From an uncultured Bacteroidales bacterium (GTDB lineage: Bacteria; Bacteroidota; Bacteroidia; Bacteroidales; Paludibacteraceae): a DNA stretch of 64,000 nt. The notes beneath the pieces were generated by a model that searched no databases, was not told where the DNA came from, and was given only the letters and a program-made list of their open reading frames with translations. This document shows, piece by piece, positions 15,527 to 26,073 of the stretch. Positions within the stretch are counted from its first letter, which is position 1, and each line of letters starts with the position of its first letter. A program made the translations under genes and the position numbers. The stretch is taken from assembly GCA_902769535.1 (NCBI GenBank), contig CACXPH010000003.1:1-64000 (forward strand), read 5' to 3'.

Positions 15527-16018
15527 TTATTTAATACCGAGCTCTTTCTTCACAGATGGGGTAGCGTCGATCGCATCTGCGCCGATATGAACCATAGCCT
15601 GGCTATCGAAGATATAGGTGTAGTTCTCGCGCTCACCGACTGCTTTGATCGCTTTCGCCAGTTTCTCATGAACGGGAGCCAGCAGTTCTTGCTGCTTCTT
15701 CTGGATATCCTGTTCTGCCGTTTGGTAGAAGAGTTGGATACGTTGCTGCATCTCCTGCAACTCCTGCTGACGAATCTGCTTGATCGCGTCTGCCATGTTT
15801 GCTTCCTGAGCCTGATAATCTTGTACTTTCTTCTGGAACTCTTCGTTCATAGAAGCCAACTGATTCTCATACTGACTCTGGATGGTATCCATTTTCAGTT
15901 TGACTTGTGCCACTTCTGGCATCTGAGCGAAGAGCTCTTGCGTGTTGATGTGACCGAATTTCTGTGCGCTGGCGAGCATCGGCAAAGCCAGCATGATTGC
16001 GATAATAATTTTCTTCAT
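15527..16018 (-). CDS. skp: OmpH/Skp-family periplasmic chaperone (distal copy)
   Basis: Periplasmic holdase for outer-membrane proteins on their way to BamA. The 163 residues have a signal peptide (1-18, ending LASA), then the OmpH strand FGHINTQELFAQMPE and a long coiled-coil hairpin rich in Q and E, ending at FDSQAMVHIGADAIDATP. Two skp-like genes follow bamA here; this one lies 18 bases after the other. Confidence 0.92.
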   Translation of the reverse strand: MKKIIIAIMLALPMLASAQKFGHINTQELFAQMPEVAQVKLKMDTIQSQYENQLASMNEEFQKKVQDYQAQEANMADAIKQIRQQELQEMQQRIQLFYQTAEQDIQKKQQELLAPVHEKLAKAIKAVGERENYTYIFDSQAMVHIGADAIDATPSVKKELGIK

Positions 16019-16036
16019 TTTTACTATTGATTTTTG

Positions 16037-16555
16037 TTATTTTGCTCCTAATTTACGTAATACTTGGTCGGATATATCCAGTTTGGAGGACATATAGATG
16101 AGCGAAGGATCAGCCGATCGGTCTTTGACGATGTCGATACGTTTCTCATTCGCCAAGTCCTGAATGGCATTGTATATCTCATCCTGGATTGGCTTGATGA
16201 GCGCTTCGCGCTTTTTGTACAACTCACCATCCTGTCCGAAATACTTACGCTTGAGTTCAAGTACTTCCTGCTCTTTCTTGACTATCTCCTGCTCGCGCTG
16301 TGTGCGCATTGCCTCCGAGAGGAAGATCTGCTCCGTCTGATAGTTCGTCGCCATGACGCGTGCCTCTTGTTGCGCGGCGTCTATCTCTTTCTGCCAGCGT
16401 TTGGAGAGCATGGTCAACTGTTCATTCGCCTGCTCATACTGCGGCAGATTCTTGAGGATATAATTCATATCGATATACGCTATCGATTGATCTTTAGCAA
16501 AAGCCGTGCCAAAAGCAAGCAGCGCAGTAACAAATAATATAATCGTTCTTTTCAT
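16037..16555 (-). CDS. skp: OmpH/Skp-family periplasmic chaperone (proximal copy)
   Basis: A 172-residue Skp-like protein: signal peptide 1-20 (ending TAFA), IAYIDMNYILKNLPQYE at the start of the mature protein, then the alpha-helical tentacles and a C-terminal LIYMSSKLDISDQVLRKLG. It starts five bases after the bamA stop. Both copies share the family plan but differ strongly in sequence, so this is an old duplication that is common in Bacteroidota. Confidence 0.92.
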   Translation of the reverse strand: MKRTIILFVTALLAFGTAFAKDQSIAYIDMNYILKNLPQYEQANEQLTMLSKRWQKEIDAAQQEARVMATNYQTEQIFLSEAMRTQREQEIVKKEQEVLELKRKYFGQDGELYKKREALIKPIQDEIYNAIQDLANEKRIDIVKDRSADPSLIYMSSKLDISDQVLRKLGAK

Positions 16556-16560
16556 ATGCT

Positions 16561-19158
16561 TTATAACTCTTGTCCGAGGACGAAGTGGAACTGACTTCCA
16601 CCATATTGGTCGGAACCGTTAATCTTATCAAAGCCCCATCCCCAATCGATACCTAACAGACCGAACATCGGCAGGAAGACACGCACGCCGACACCGGCGG
16701 AACGCTTCAGATCGAAGGGGTTATAGCTCTTTATATCCGAGAAGCAGTTTCCGGCCTCAAGGAAGACGTGTGCCCAGATAGTCGCACTCTGTTCCAACGA
16801 AATCGGGTAACGAAGTTCGAGCGTGAACTTGTTATAGAGGTAACCCATATTACGGCCCGTTGCTACGTCATACGGCGTAAGCGAACCGGATGAGTAACCA
16901 CGCATAGCCACGTACTCGGTAGCGTAACTCGTATAACTCGACATACCGTCACCACCCATATAGAAGGACTCGAACGGCGACTTGAGGTCTTTATTGAAAT
17001 GTCCCAGATAACCGAATTCCGCACGCGTCATGAGCACGAGTTTGCTGTCTCTGGTGAGCGGCGTGAAGACCTTGCCGGTAAATTTCCACTTATGGTACTC
17101 GATGAGGTGGTACTTTTCGTTGTTCGTCATCTGGCTGTAGTTCTTGCCGGAAGAGAAGAGCGACCAAGGCGGTGTGATCTTCAAGCCCAGCGTGAACTGA
17201 CTACCGCGACGAGTGTATATCGGGTTGTCAATGGACGAACGGCTTAATTGCAAGTTCAGCGCGAGGTTATGACACGTACCATCCGAGATGAGCAAGTACG
17301 GCCAATCCTTCATCATGTACATCTGGTAACTGAGTTCGCCGTAGAACGTGAAATAATCATCCGGCCAACGCAGACGCTTACCGTATCCGACCGATACTCC
17401 GAGTGTACGCAGGTAGATATCTTTATCGGCCTCAGCCTCAGCGAGTTGCTGGTAATAATTGCTGTTACCCGAATAATAGTAATAACTCGAATAAGTGTTA
17501 TAGAGGTTCTGGTATGCCTCTCTATACCGCTTCGAATAGCCGGTCTGGTTCGCAAAATACACGCTTACACTCAAACTGTTCGGACGCTTACCACCTAGCC
17601 ACGGTTCGAGGAACGAGAGGCTGGCAGACGTATAATAGATACCATTCGTACGCGCGTTAATAGAGAAGGTCTGACCTTCACCTTGTGGTACGATGCGGTA
17701 CGATTTTTTATTGAAGAGGTTCTGGATCGCGAAGTTCGTGAACTTCAGACCGAGCGAACCGACGAGACCTGTTGCACCCCATCCCAGCGAGAACTCGATC
17801 TGGTCAGACGACTTGGTCTCCAGTTGGTAGGTAATGTCCACTGTGCCTTCTTCGGGATTCGGTTGAATATCCGGAACGAGTTTCTCCTGGTCGAAGTGAC
17901 CCATCTGCGCCAACTCACGGAGTGAACGCATAATATCCGACTGCGAATAGAGTTGTCCCGGCTTCGTATATAACTCACGACGCACAACGTGCTCATAAAC
18001 GCGGGTGTTACCGACGATCTTCACTTCATTGATCGTAGCAGGTTTACCTTCGTACATGCGCATCTCGAAGTCAATCGAGTCATTGGACACATTCACCTCG
18101 ACAGGTTCGACGTTGAAGAAGAGGTAACCGCGATCGGTGTACAGTTTGCTCACGGCATCGTCGTCATTGGTCAGACGGTCATTGAGTGTCTTGAGGTTAT
18201 AGACGTCACCCGGCTTGACTCCTAAGGTCGCATCCAACATCTCGTACGGATAGACGGTGTTTCCGACCCATTTGACGGAACGCACGTAGTACTTATCACC
18301 CTCACTGATGGTCATGTAGATGTCCACGCGATCCGGATCTTCGGGGTTCGGCACCACAGAGTCCGCCACGATATACGCATCGCGGTAACCGTACTCGTTG
18401 TATTTCTCGATGACGGCTTGCTTATCTTTCTCGTACTCCTCGGTGACAAATTTCTTCGTGCGGAAGAGGTTGACGATATCGTTATCGTTCGTCTTCTTCA
18501 TCGCCTTGTTAATCTGTCGGTGGGTAAGGTTCTCATTGCCGGTGATATAGATCTTGCCGACCTTGGTCTTCACTTTCTTATCCACGCCGACCAGCACTTT
18601 GACGTACCCCGGATGATCAGGATCATTCTGCTGGATAACAAACACTTCAGCATTGTGGTATCCTTTCTCTGCCAGGTACTTCTTAATAACGGTCTTGGCG
18701 TGGTCTTCCACGTTCGGCGTCATCTGCGAACCCTGACGGATACCGGCTTTTACCTCTACGTCCTCTTTCTCGGATTTCTTTAGTCCTTCGTAGCGCACCT
18801 CGCTGATACGCGGACGTTGTTTGAGTTCGATGATAAGCCAAATCTTCGAGCCGTCTATCTTCTTGGCCTTGATCTTCACATCGGAGAACAGACCTTGTTT
18901 CCAGAAGCGCTTGATCGCCTTGGTGATCTGGTCACCCGGCACTTCAATCTTATCTCCCACAGCGAGACCCGAGAAACCGATGAGCACAAAATCCTCGTAA
19001 CTATCCGCTCCTTCCACCTCAATGCCGGCAATCTCGTAGGTCTTACGCGTCATACCGTACTCGATCTCGGGCACAGTGGACGCAGGCACAGTGTCTGTCT
19101 GCGCGAACATACCGAGGCTGAGTAACAGCAGTAATATGCTATTAATGAATCTGTTCAC
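16561..19158 (-). CDS. bamA: outer membrane assembly factor BamA
   Basis: Central pore of the BAM complex that inserts beta-barrel proteins into the outer membrane. About 865 residues: signal peptide ([18 protein letters not shown]), five POTRA domains to about residue 435, then the 16-strand barrel, where [20 protein letters not shown] is the conserved late-barrel motif. No ATG fits: candidates are GTG at 19158 or TTG at 19170, and GTG gives the cleaner signal peptide. It overlaps uppS. It ends FHFVLGQEL rather than with a terminal aromatic residue. Confidence 0.95.
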   Translation of the reverse strand: MNRFINSILLLLLSLGMFAQTDTVPASTVPEIEYGMTRKTYEIAGIEVEGADSYEDFVLIGFSGLAVGDKIEVPGDQITKAIKRFWKQGLFSDVKIKAKKIDGSKIWLIIELKQRPRISEVRYEGLKKSEKEDVEVKAGIRQGSQMTPNVEDHAKTVIKKYLAEKGYHNAEVFVIQQNDPDHPGYVKVLVGVDKKVKTKVGKIYITGNENLTHRQINKAMKKTNDNDIVNLFRTKKFVTEEYEKDKQAVIEKYNEYGYRDAYIVADSVVPNPEDPDRVDIYMTISEGDKYYVRSVKWVGNTVYPYEMLDATLGVKPGDVYNLKTLNDRLTNDDDAVSKLYTDRGYLFFNVEPVEVNVSNDSIDFEMRMYEGKPATINEVKIVGNTRVYEHVVRRELYTKPGQLYSQSDIMRSLRELAQMGHFDQEKLVPDIQPNPEEGTVDITYQLETKSSDQIEFSLGWGATGLVGSLGLKFTNFAIQNLFNKKSYRIVPQGEGQTFSINARTNGIYYTSASLSFLEPWLGGKRPNSLSVSVYFANQTGYSKRYREAYQNLYNTYSSYYYYSGNSNYYQQLAEAEADKDIYLRTLGVSVGYGKRLRWPDDYFTFYGELSYQMYMMKDWPYLLISDGTCHNLALNLQLSRSSIDNPIYTRRGSQFTLGLKITPPWSLFSSGKNYSQMTNNEKYHLIEYHKWKFTGKVFTPLTRDSKLVLMTRAEFGYLGHFNKDLKSPFESFYMGGDGMSSYTSYATEYVAMRGYSSGSLTPYDVATGRNMGYLYNKFTLELRYPISLEQSATIWAHVFLEAGNCFSDIKSYNPFDLKRSAGVGVRVFLPMFGLLGIDWGWGFDKINGSDQYGGSQFHFVLGQEL

Positions 19159-19882
19159 TTGTCTTGCCAAATCTTCTTTCCCTTCTTTGATAATCCACTA
19201 TGGCTTTATAGAACTCCTCTTCGGTGAACTCAGGCCATAGACAATCGGTGAAGTACAGCTCACTATACGCCAATTGCCATAATAAGAAATTACTGATGCG
19301 GTATTCGCCGCTGGTTCGGATCAACAGATCCGGGTCGGGCATTTCACGTGTGGTCATGAGCGAACTAACCATTTGTTCGTTCACATCCTCCGCACGCATC
19401 TTACCCGCTTGCGCCAAGCGCACCGCCTCGCGCATTGCCTCGGTGATCTCCCACCGCGCCGAGTAACTGAGGGCGATGACCATCGTCAGGCCGGTGTTAC
19501 GGCTCGTCTGCTCGATACAACCGAGGAATTTCTGACGCGTACCTTCCGGCAGACGCTCGATATCTCCGATGGTCTGCAGGCGGACGTTGTTATTCATGAG
19601 CGTCGGTGTCTCTTTGGCGATGGTATCCACCAAGAGTGTCATCAACGCATCCACTTCTTCTTTCGGTCGATTCCAGTTCTCCGTGGAGAAGGTATAGAGC
19701 GTTAGGTATTCAATACCTAATGCGGTAGCGGCTACCGTGATATTATGCACGGTTTCCACGCCTTGCTTATGACCGAACATACGCGCAAGGCCTTGTTTCT
19801 TTGCCCAGCGACCGTTACCGTCCATGATAATCGCCACGTGACGCGGCAGACGCTCTTTGTCTATTTGTTGTTTATAATCCAT
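19142..19882 (-). CDS. uppS: isoprenyl transferase (undecaprenyl diphosphate synthase)
   Basis: Makes the C55 lipid carrier for peptidoglycan and other glycans. From the ATG at 19882 it has 246 residues, with the catalytic IMDGNGRWA (Asp21) near the start, [13 protein letters not shown], and the C-terminal [19 protein letters not shown] plus [13 protein letters not shown] longer frame from 19945 would overlap the upstream gene. The 3' end overlaps bamA by 17-29 bases depending on the bamA start. The uppS-bamA pair is a standard envelope arrangement in this phylum. Confidence 0.96.
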   Translation of the reverse strand: MDYKQQIDKERLPRHVAIIMDGNGRWAKKQGLARMFGHKQGVETVHNITVAATALGIEYLTLYTFSTENWNRPKEEVDALMTLLVDTIAKETPTLMNNNVRLQTIGDIERLPEGTRQKFLGCIEQTSRNTGLTMVIALSYSARWEITEAMREAVRLAQAGKMRAEDVNEQMVSSLMTTREMPDPDLLIRTSGEYRISNFLLWQLAYSELYFTDCLWPEFTEEEFYKAIVDYQRRERRFGKTSEQIH

Positions 19883-19886
19883 GTTC

Positions 19887-20588
19887 TTACCAGTTACAGA
19901 TTCGGCAAGGATTCTTCGCTTGTCCAAATTCAAAAACCATGCCAACTGTTATCATTCCCGTTAGGTCACAATTCAAAATATTGCTTCCGTTAAGGCCATA
20001 GGTGTCGTTAAGGTTTAAGCCGTTTTCAATGTTATCCGCGAGATAGACGTTATGTTGCCAAGCGATGTTCAGTCCCGCGCGCTCGCTGAATTTCCACTTG
20101 AAGCCTATTCCGAACGGGAAATAAGCCATCACATGGTTGTACTTGGCATCTTTGTACCCGTTCGCGCCATATACACTGGCACCGATACCCAGGAAGATAT
20201 ACGGCGTGTAGGGTTTGAGTCGTCTATCGTACACACCGGACGAGCCGAAACGGAAGAAGTTAAACTCCGCTACAATGTCCGTGTTGATCAGTTGATTCTC
20301 CCATTTGGTATCGAGTCGATGCATGTCTTCGTCGTGGTTCCAGCCCGTTATACGTTGGGTGGTTGCCTTCACTTGGAGCGCCCAACGTTTGGTGAACTTA
20401 TAACGGAACTGCAGTCCGTACGCCTCACGCGGGTGCATGAAGATGTGCTCTGCGCCATCACCCACATAGTAACCGCAACCGGCTTGGAAACCCAGTTCGC
20501 ACAGATACGTCGGTCCTTCTGTCTGAGCAGACAGCGAACAACACAATGCGCTAAAAACGATTAATAATATATATTTCTTTTTCGTCAT
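19887..20588 (-). CDS. outer-membrane beta-barrel protein, DUF6089-like
   Basis: Predicted outer-membrane protein of 233 residues with signal peptide 1-21 (ending LSAQ) and a series of amphipathic strands: [36 protein letters not shown] and [20 protein letters not shown]. The pattern matches the DUF6089/porin-type proteins that sit next to uppS-bamA in Bacteroidota. The last residues NPCRICNW contain two Cys, unusual for an exported barrel, and lie just before the uppS start. Function unknown. Confidence 0.82.
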   Translation of the reverse strand: MTKKKYILLIVFSALCCSLSAQTEGPTYLCELGFQAGCGYYVGDGAEHIFMHPREAYGLQFRYKFTKRWALQVKATTQRITGWNHDEDMHRLDTKWENQLINTDIVAEFNFFRFGSSGVYDRRLKPYTPYIFLGIGASVYGANGYKDAKYNHVMAYFPFGIGFKWKFSERAGLNIAWQHNVYLADNIENGLNLNDTYGLNGSNILNCDLTGMITVGMVFEFGQAKNPCRICNW

Positions 20589-20618
20589 TACGTGATTACG
20601 TTATTTCGTAATTACGAT
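20587..20618. repeat. 8-bp word array, ATTACGTG x4, at the radA boundary
   Basis: Four octamers (ATTACGTG, ATTACGTT, ATTTCGTA, ATTACGAT) fill the gap between radA and the barrel gene. The array includes the radA stop (20612-20614) and touches the next start codon. Confidence 0.85.
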
Positions 20619-21970
20619 TTGATTAACAGTCTAAATGCGTCCGTCACTCTCTTCACCCCCACAATCTCGATGGTATAGCGTTTACTATCCACTTTCTGAT
20701 CGGCCGGGATCATGATTCGCCTAAAGCCCAGTTTCTGTGCTTCGGCAATGCGTTGCTCGATGCGGTTCACCGGTCTAATCTCTCCCGCCAAACCTACTTC
20801 GCCACAGAGACAGGTGGTAGCATCGAGTGCGATATCCATATTACTGCTCAGCACAGCTGCCAGCACCGCCAAGTCAATCGCCGGGTCTTGCACACGCAGG
20901 CCTCCGGCTATATTGAGGAACACATCTTTCTGCAGCAACTTGAAGCCTACTCGCTTCTCCAGCACGGCGAGTAACATATTCAGACGGCGACCGTCAAAAC
21001 CGGTCGAAGAGCGTTGCGGTGTACCGTAAGCCGCTGAAGACACGAGAGCCTGTACCTCAATCAAGAACGGACGCACTCCTTCTACCGCTGCCGCTATCGC
21101 GATGCCCGAGAGGCCTTCACGGGAAGTGGAGAGCAACAACTCCGAAGGGTTGCTCACTTCGCGCAGACCGTCTTGCCGCATCTCATAGATGCCCAGTTCG
21201 GACGTCGAACCGAAGCGGTTCTTCTGCGCTCGAAGGATGCGGTACATGTTATGTTGGTCGCCCTCGAACTGAAGGACGGTATCTACGATGTGCTCCAGCA
21301 CTTTCGGGCCGGCCAGCGAGCCTTCCTTATTGATGTGTCCGATGATGAAGAACGGAATGTTTCTCGTCTTGGCAAACTCAAGGATTCGTGCGGCACACTC
21401 ACGTACCTGACTCAATGAACCAATGGTCGCGTCGATGGTCTCCGTACCGATGGTCTGGATGGAATCGATAACCACGATCTCCGGTTCCAGTTCTTTGACC
21501 TGGTCTAAGATACGCTCGAGGGATGTCTCCGACGATATATACAGGTTCTCCGCGTTGCCGGCCAAGCGTTCTGCGCGCAGTTTGAGTTGGCGCACGGACT
21601 CCTCGCCGGAAGCGTAGAAAGTCTTGCGCTCGCCTTGCTGCATCAGCATTTGGAGTGCCAGTGTGGACTTACCAATACCCGGTTCGCCGCCTAACAACAC
21701 TAAGCTACCTGGTACGAGTCCGCCGCCTAAGACACGATTCAACTCGCCGTTGTGCATGTCGAGTCTCATCTCTTCGGAGGCCACCACTTCCTGTAAGCGC
21801 TGCGGTGTAGCTGTGCCCAGCGAACGCGGAGTCACTCCTTTCTTAGGAGCAGCATTCACTATCTCCTCTTCGTACGTACCCCACTCGCCGCAAACCGGAC
21901 AACGACCGAGCATCTGCGGGGCTTTTGCTCCGCAGGACGAACAAACATATTGAATCGTAGCTTTTGCCAT
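20612..21970 (-). CDS. radA: DNA repair protein RadA
   Basis: RecA-like branch-migration ATPase with a Lon-like C-terminal domain. The 452 residues contain the N-terminal zinc finger (Cys10, Cys13, Cys24, Cys27), Walker A GGEPGIGKST near 94-103, the RadA-specific KNRFGST motif near 250, and the degenerate Lon domain thereafter. Its last codons fall in an 8-bp array. The start ATG overlaps the rnz stop by one base. Confidence 0.97.
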   Translation of the reverse strand: MAKATIQYVCSSCGAKAPQMLGRCPVCGEWGTYEEEIVNAAPKKGVTPRSLGTATPQRLQEVVASEEMRLDMHNGELNRVLGGGLVPGSLVLLGGEPGIGKSTLALQMLMQQGERKTFYASGEESVRQLKLRAERLAGNAENLYISSETSLERILDQVKELEPEIVVIDSIQTIGTETIDATIGSLSQVRECAARILEFAKTRNIPFFIIGHINKEGSLAGPKVLEHIVDTVLQFEGDQHNMYRILRAQKNRFGSTSELGIYEMRQDGLREVSNPSELLLSTSREGLSGIAIAAAVEGVRPFLIEVQALVSSAAYGTPQRSSTGFDGRRLNMLLAVLEKRVGFKLLQKDVFLNIAGGLRVQDPAIDLAVLAAVLSSNMDIALDATTCLCGEVGLAGEIRPVNRIEQRIAEAQKLGFRRIMIPADQKVDSKRYTIEIVGVKRVTDAFRLLIKS

Positions 21971-22779
21971 TACAAATCAAATACTAAGTTTTCCTCCGCC
22001 AACACGGTATTGTCAAAAATCGGTTTGGCCTCGTTGAGGAACAGACTATGGTCTTCCACCCGTGCGGAATAGTGGCCAAGAATGAGTTTTTCCACGTTCG
22101 CTTTCTGTGCGATAGTAGCCGCCTCTGCCGCCGTGGAGTGCTTCACTTCCTTACTGCGCTCGCCGTGTTCCTGCAGGAACGTGGACTCGTGGTATAACGT
22201 GCCTACGCCTTCAATGATCGGAATGATCTTCTCGCTATACTGCGTGTCGGAACAGTAGGCATAGCGCTTGCGCGTCTCGTAATCAAACGAACCATCTTCG
22301 TTCTTGATACGATGCGTCTCCTTGAACAAAAAACCACAGGTCGGCACGCCGTGCTTGAGCGGAATCGTCTCCACACTCACCGTGCGATCTTCATAAATCA
22401 CCTCGTGCTTACGCGGGTTGATGTGATGGAAGATGATCTCGTACTGACGGTCGTTGGCATGGTATTCCAGCAGCGGTGTCAGCAGTTTTTCCAAGTCCGG
22501 GTGCGCGTAGATGTGCATAGGCTGCGTACGCTTGAGCATACCAAGCGTCGTCAGCAGACCAATCAGACCGAAACAATGATCACCATGCAGATGCGAGATG
22601 AAGATGTTATAGAGTCTCGAGGTGTGTACGCCGAGTTTCTGCATCGTCAGTAGCACTCCTTCTCCGCAATCGACGAGGAAGGACTTATCGCACAGATCGA
22701 CCAGTTGCCCCGAAGGGGAAGTGGTCTTGGTCGGCTTGGCACTACCGCATCCTAATATGGTGACTTTTGCTTCGCTCAT
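21970..22779 (-). CDS. rnz: ribonuclease Z
   Basis: Metallo-beta-lactamase-fold endonuclease that cuts tRNA precursors at the 3' end; this matters here because the tRNA genes do not encode CCA. The 269 residues (family near 305) contain the zinc motif SHLHGDH, YCSDTQYSE, LYHESTFL and the late LILGHYSAR. It lies between DUF4954 (8-base gap) and radA (1-base overlap). Confidence 0.93.
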   Translation of the reverse strand: MSEAKVTILGCGSAKPTKTTSPSGQLVDLCDKSFLVDCGEGVLLTMQKLGVHTSRLYNIFISHLHGDHCFGLIGLLTTLGMLKRTQPMHIYAHPDLEKLLTPLLEYHANDRQYEIIFHHINPRKHEVIYEDRTVSVETIPLKHGVPTCGFLFKETHRIKNEDGSFDYETRKRYAYCSDTQYSEKIIPIIEGVGTLYHESTFLQEHGERSKEVKHSTAAEAATIAQKANVEKLILGHYSARVEDHSLFLNEAKPIFDNTVLAEENLVFDL

Positions 22780-22787
22780 AGTTTCTT

Positions 22788-24767
22788 TTAATCCAACTGA
22801 TCTAGTTTTTCCAGGATCTTATTGCCTAACGCTGTTTTCTTCTCAATGTGCTCGAGCACGGCCTTAACGAAGGAGTTGGACTCAAACGAACCACGCACTT
22901 CTTCGAAGTCAGCAGCAGCCTGACTGCGGTCGCCATCTACGCCAAAACCTGTTTGGCTGTTGAGGTCGAACTCCTTACGGGCATCGTTATAGACCATCTT
23001 ATCAAGGTCCACCACGGCTTTCTGCCAATCAGTCACAGTCTTCTTGAGTTGTCCCAAGGTCACGTTCTCTACCGAACAACCCCATACTTGTTCCAGACGG
23101 CTCAGCGCCCACGTCCATTCGTACGAATAGTAATTGGCATGCATCGTCTCCAGACGTGCCTGAATATCATCGAGCGTCAGGGTACCTGTCTGGATATCAT
23201 CCAGCAACTCCTTCACCGCCCCCTTAGGCGCGATCAGACCCGCCAAGTCCACCCAGTCGCCTAAACCCACTTCGCTGTCCGGACGCAAGGCTGCACGCAT
23301 CTCGTCTATCGTGTGCCATTCGCTTTGCTCTAGGCGGCTAATGAGGCTGTTACCAAGGAATTTCCGGATGCCGATCGTATAGAGTTCGCGACCGTGTTTG
23401 AGCGACGAGTTGCGAATCTTACAATTTTTGTAACCGTACACCTCCGTGTTCTCTCCGCTCAGCGCCACTAACTCATCCAGCACTTCGCGGCCACGCCACA
23501 TTTTCTGTACCGTATACGGACTCAAGAGATTGAAATTGATCTGATCGAGTTTATGCGGATCTTTGCGGTTGTCACGTTTCGGCCATTTCTGCGCGTCACG
23601 GATCGTACCTACGGTACGAAGGTTAGCACCCGGCACGAGATAACTCTCCGAGTTGTTCTCTATCAGATAGGAGAACGGCAGATCGGAAGTATCGGCATGG
23701 TGCGTGTGACGACCCATCACAAGGCTGAACGCACCGATCTTCGAGGGCCACAACAGATAACTGTCACTCGTTGTCTTCGATCCGCGCTCCGCCATGCCCT
23801 GGTGGATTGGACCGAGTTTATACATATGGTTCGACTGGTTACTACCCGAACCGGCATTCATGAACGAGAACATACCGGCAATGAGCAGCGTCGACTTATG
23901 GTGGGTTACGGTGTACGGACCGGCGAAGATCGCACAGGCCTCACCGTGCATGCCTTGGCAGTTACTGAAGAACAGACTCTCGCCTGCCGAGTAGTGCTTG
24001 TCGAAGATCGTACCCTGGCCAACAAAACACTTGTCCACCAAAGTCGAGTCGCCGATCTCAACGCCCGAAGAAAGGATAAAGTCGATGCACTTCACACCAC
24101 TGCCTAAACGAACCGGCGCTGCCTCATTGGAATTGATCGTACCGTTCTTAAGACGACTCACGCCGATCAATTCGGCATAGTCACCAACGCGCACGTTCTT
24201 GATCGAACCGCAGTTAAGGATACGCACGTGGTCGCCTATGTAGCCGTGATCAGACGCCTGTGCTTCCGCATAAGCGTCCACCATCTGCTCCACCTCATGA
24301 ATCATCTTCGGACGGTGACGATAGAGCGTAAGGATATACGCCAGGCTGGCACTCAGTTCATTGAAGATAGGAATCTCGCGACCACCACCTTCGTTCATTA
24401 CCGGTACACGCACGCCGTTACCGAACGTCGTCTTGCCGTCCACGAGGATGGCGTTGACGTTCTCAATGCAGGTGTTGGCACCGATGTGATAGTTGGCGAT
24501 GTAGTTATGGATGTTATACAGATGCGCATCGTCGCCTACCTCGCAGTTGTGCAGCGTCGCGTTATAGATACCCGAGTGCACTTTCAAACCACCCGGCATC
24601 TCTATCTCACGACGGAAAACACCTAATTGGTTATGTCCGGAGAAACGCACATGGTGAACGTAGCGCGCATCAAAATCCTGCGCCACTTCCACCTCAGCCC
24701 AGTTGGTCGCCGAGCAACCTTGAGCCTCCAGTTGTGCGATCTCCGCACTTGTTAATGAACGAAACAT
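22788..24767 (-). CDS. DUF4954 protein with left-handed beta-helix
   Basis: A 659-residue conserved Bacteroidota protein. The N-terminal two thirds consist of hexapeptide-like turns (IENVNAILVDGKTTFGNGVRV, RILNCGSIKNVRVGDYAELIG, IDFILSSGVEIGDSTLVDKCF), typical of left-handed beta-helix acyltransferase folds. The C-terminal part is helical. The family has been suspected of sugar-nucleotide or acyl transfer but has no proven reaction. It starts one base after the dnaN stop, so it is co-expressed with the sliding clamp. Confidence 0.88.
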   Translation of the reverse strand: MFRSLTSAEIAQLEAQGCSATNWAEVEVAQDFDARYVHHVRFSGHNQLGVFRREIEMPGGLKVHSGIYNATLHNCEVGDDAHLYNIHNYIANYHIGANTCIENVNAILVDGKTTFGNGVRVPVMNEGGGREIPIFNELSASLAYILTLYRHRPKMIHEVEQMVDAYAEAQASDHGYIGDHVRILNCGSIKNVRVGDYAELIGVSRLKNGTINSNEAAPVRLGSGVKCIDFILSSGVEIGDSTLVDKCFVGQGTIFDKHYSAGESLFFSNCQGMHGEACAIFAGPYTVTHHKSTLLIAGMFSFMNAGSGSNQSNHMYKLGPIHQGMAERGSKTTSDSYLLWPSKIGAFSLVMGRHTHHADTSDLPFSYLIENNSESYLVPGANLRTVGTIRDAQKWPKRDNRKDPHKLDQINFNLLSPYTVQKMWRGREVLDELVALSGENTEVYGYKNCKIRNSSLKHGRELYTIGIRKFLGNSLISRLEQSEWHTIDEMRAALRPDSEVGLGDWVDLAGLIAPKGAVKELLDDIQTGTLTLDDIQARLETMHANYYSYEWTWALSRLEQVWGCSVENVTLGQLKKTVTDWQKAVVDLDKMVYNDARKEFDLNSQTGFGVDGDRSQAAADFEEVRGSFESNSFVKAVLEHIEKKTALGNKILEKLDQLD

Positions 24768-24768
24768 A

Positions 24769-25893
24769 TTAGTCGTTTAAGAGCATCGGCATCAACAGCA
24801 TCAGCACATCCTCGTTCGCCTCGTTCTCTGCCGGCAAGATCAGACCTGCGCGTGCAGGATCAGCCAGCTTGAGTTGAACGTCTGCACTCTCGATGGAGCT
24901 GAGCAAATCGATCAGGAACGGAGCCTTGAAACCGATAGCCATCGGCGTTCCGTTATAGCTGCATGCAATAACCTCTTCTGCGCTGGTCGAGAAGTCGATA
25001 TCCTGTGCGGAGATCTTGATCTGATTCTCGCTGAGCGCCAAGCGGAGTTGAGCCGTACCGTTGTTAGCAAAAACAGCCACACGCTTGCAAGCGTTGATGA
25101 TCGTCTGACGATCAACGGTTACAATATTCTGGTTAGCCTGCGGAATAACGGCGTTGTAGTTCGGGAAACGACCCTCGATCTGGCGGCAAACGACGATCGT
25201 GCTGCCGTACTCGAATCGTGCGTTCTTGGCGCCGAAAGTAACCTTCACCTCGTCCTCTGCTTTTGCCAGCAGGTTCTTCAGCAACGAAGCCGGCTTCTTC
25301 GGCAGGATGAAACTTGCGGTCACACCTGCAACCACGCCGGTGTTCGTATAACGAACGAGACGGTGTGCGTCGGTGGCAACCATCGTCACCTTGTCAGCAG
25401 CGATATCGAAGAAGATACCGTTCATTACCGGTCGCAACTCGTCGTCTGCGGTACAGAAGATCGTCTTCTCGATTGCAGCCTGCAGTACGTTAGCCGGCAT
25501 AGTGATGGTCTGTGCCTCTGCTTCAGCAGCCGGCATCTCCGGATACTCGTTGCCGTTAACGCCTACGAACGAATACGTACCGTTCTGGCTGACCATGTTG
25601 ACTGCGAAGTTGTTCTCGTCAATCACGAAAGAAAGAGGTTGCTCGCTGAACTCCTTGAGCGTCTCCAGAAGCAGTTTGGCAGCAGAAGCCACTTTACCTG
25701 CGCCTTCTACGTTCTCTACCTCAACAGCCGTGCGGATAGTGGTCTCGCCGTCCGATGCGGTCAGTTTCAGTTCGTTACCGGCCAAATCAAAGAGCACGTC
25801 ATCCAAGATCGGAAGCGCATTCTTACTGTTAATCACGCGGCTTACTGCCTGTAATTGCGAAAAGAGTTTGGAACTCGAAATAGTGAATTTCAT
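24769..25893 (-). CDS. dnaN: DNA polymerase III beta subunit (sliding clamp)
   Basis: Ring-shaped processivity factor. The 374 residues have the three-domain clamp pattern starting MKFTISSSKLFSQLQAVSRVI, with VMNGIFFDIAADKVTMVATDAHRLV in the second domain and the C-terminal hydrophobic tail VLMLLMPMLLND, equivalent to the canonical MPMRL end. It heads the minus-strand run of envelope and repair genes and has a clear promoter. dnaA is not adjacent, so this is not an origin region. Confidence 0.97.
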   Translation of the reverse strand: MKFTISSSKLFSQLQAVSRVINSKNALPILDDVLFDLAGNELKLTASDGETTIRTAVEVENVEGAGKVASAAKLLLETLKEFSEQPLSFVIDENNFAVNMVSQNGTYSFVGVNGNEYPEMPAAEAEAQTITMPANVLQAAIEKTIFCTADDELRPVMNGIFFDIAADKVTMVATDAHRLVRYTNTGVVAGVTASFILPKKPASLLKNLLAKAEDEVKVTFGAKNARFEYGSTIVVCRQIEGRFPNYNAVIPQANQNIVTVDRQTIINACKRVAVFANNGTAQLRLALSENQIKISAQDIDFSTSAEEVIACSYNGTPMAIGFKAPFLIDLLSSIESADVQLKLADPARAGLILPAENEANEDVLMLLMPMLLND

Positions 25894-25985
25894 ATTCGTA
25901 TATTTTTAGTTATTTGTGTTCGTTTTTATTCCCCTTTATGTACATGTACACGCGCACTTCACACGCGCACACCACATTTAGCGTG

Positions 25986-26017
25986 CAAAAGTACTACTTT
26001 TTTTTGAATTATGCAAG
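25986..26017 (-). promoter_or_regulatory. dnaN promoter
   Basis: Minus-strand CTTG (26014-26017) and TACTTTTG (25986-25993) with a 20-bp spacer containing a run of eight A. It is divergent from the murI promoter. The leader to dnaN is about 90 nt. Confidence 0.8.
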
Positions 26018-26022
26018 TTTTT

Positions 26023-26054
26023 TTTGTATATTTGCAAAAAAAGCAGTAATTTTG
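26023..26054 (+). promoter_or_regulatory. murI promoter
   Basis: TTTG at 26023-26026 and TAATTTTG at 26047-26054, 20-bp spacer. The expected start near 26061 leaves only about 13 nt before the ATG. Confidence 0.8.
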
Positions 26055-26073
26055 CAGCCGAAATCGCAAAACT

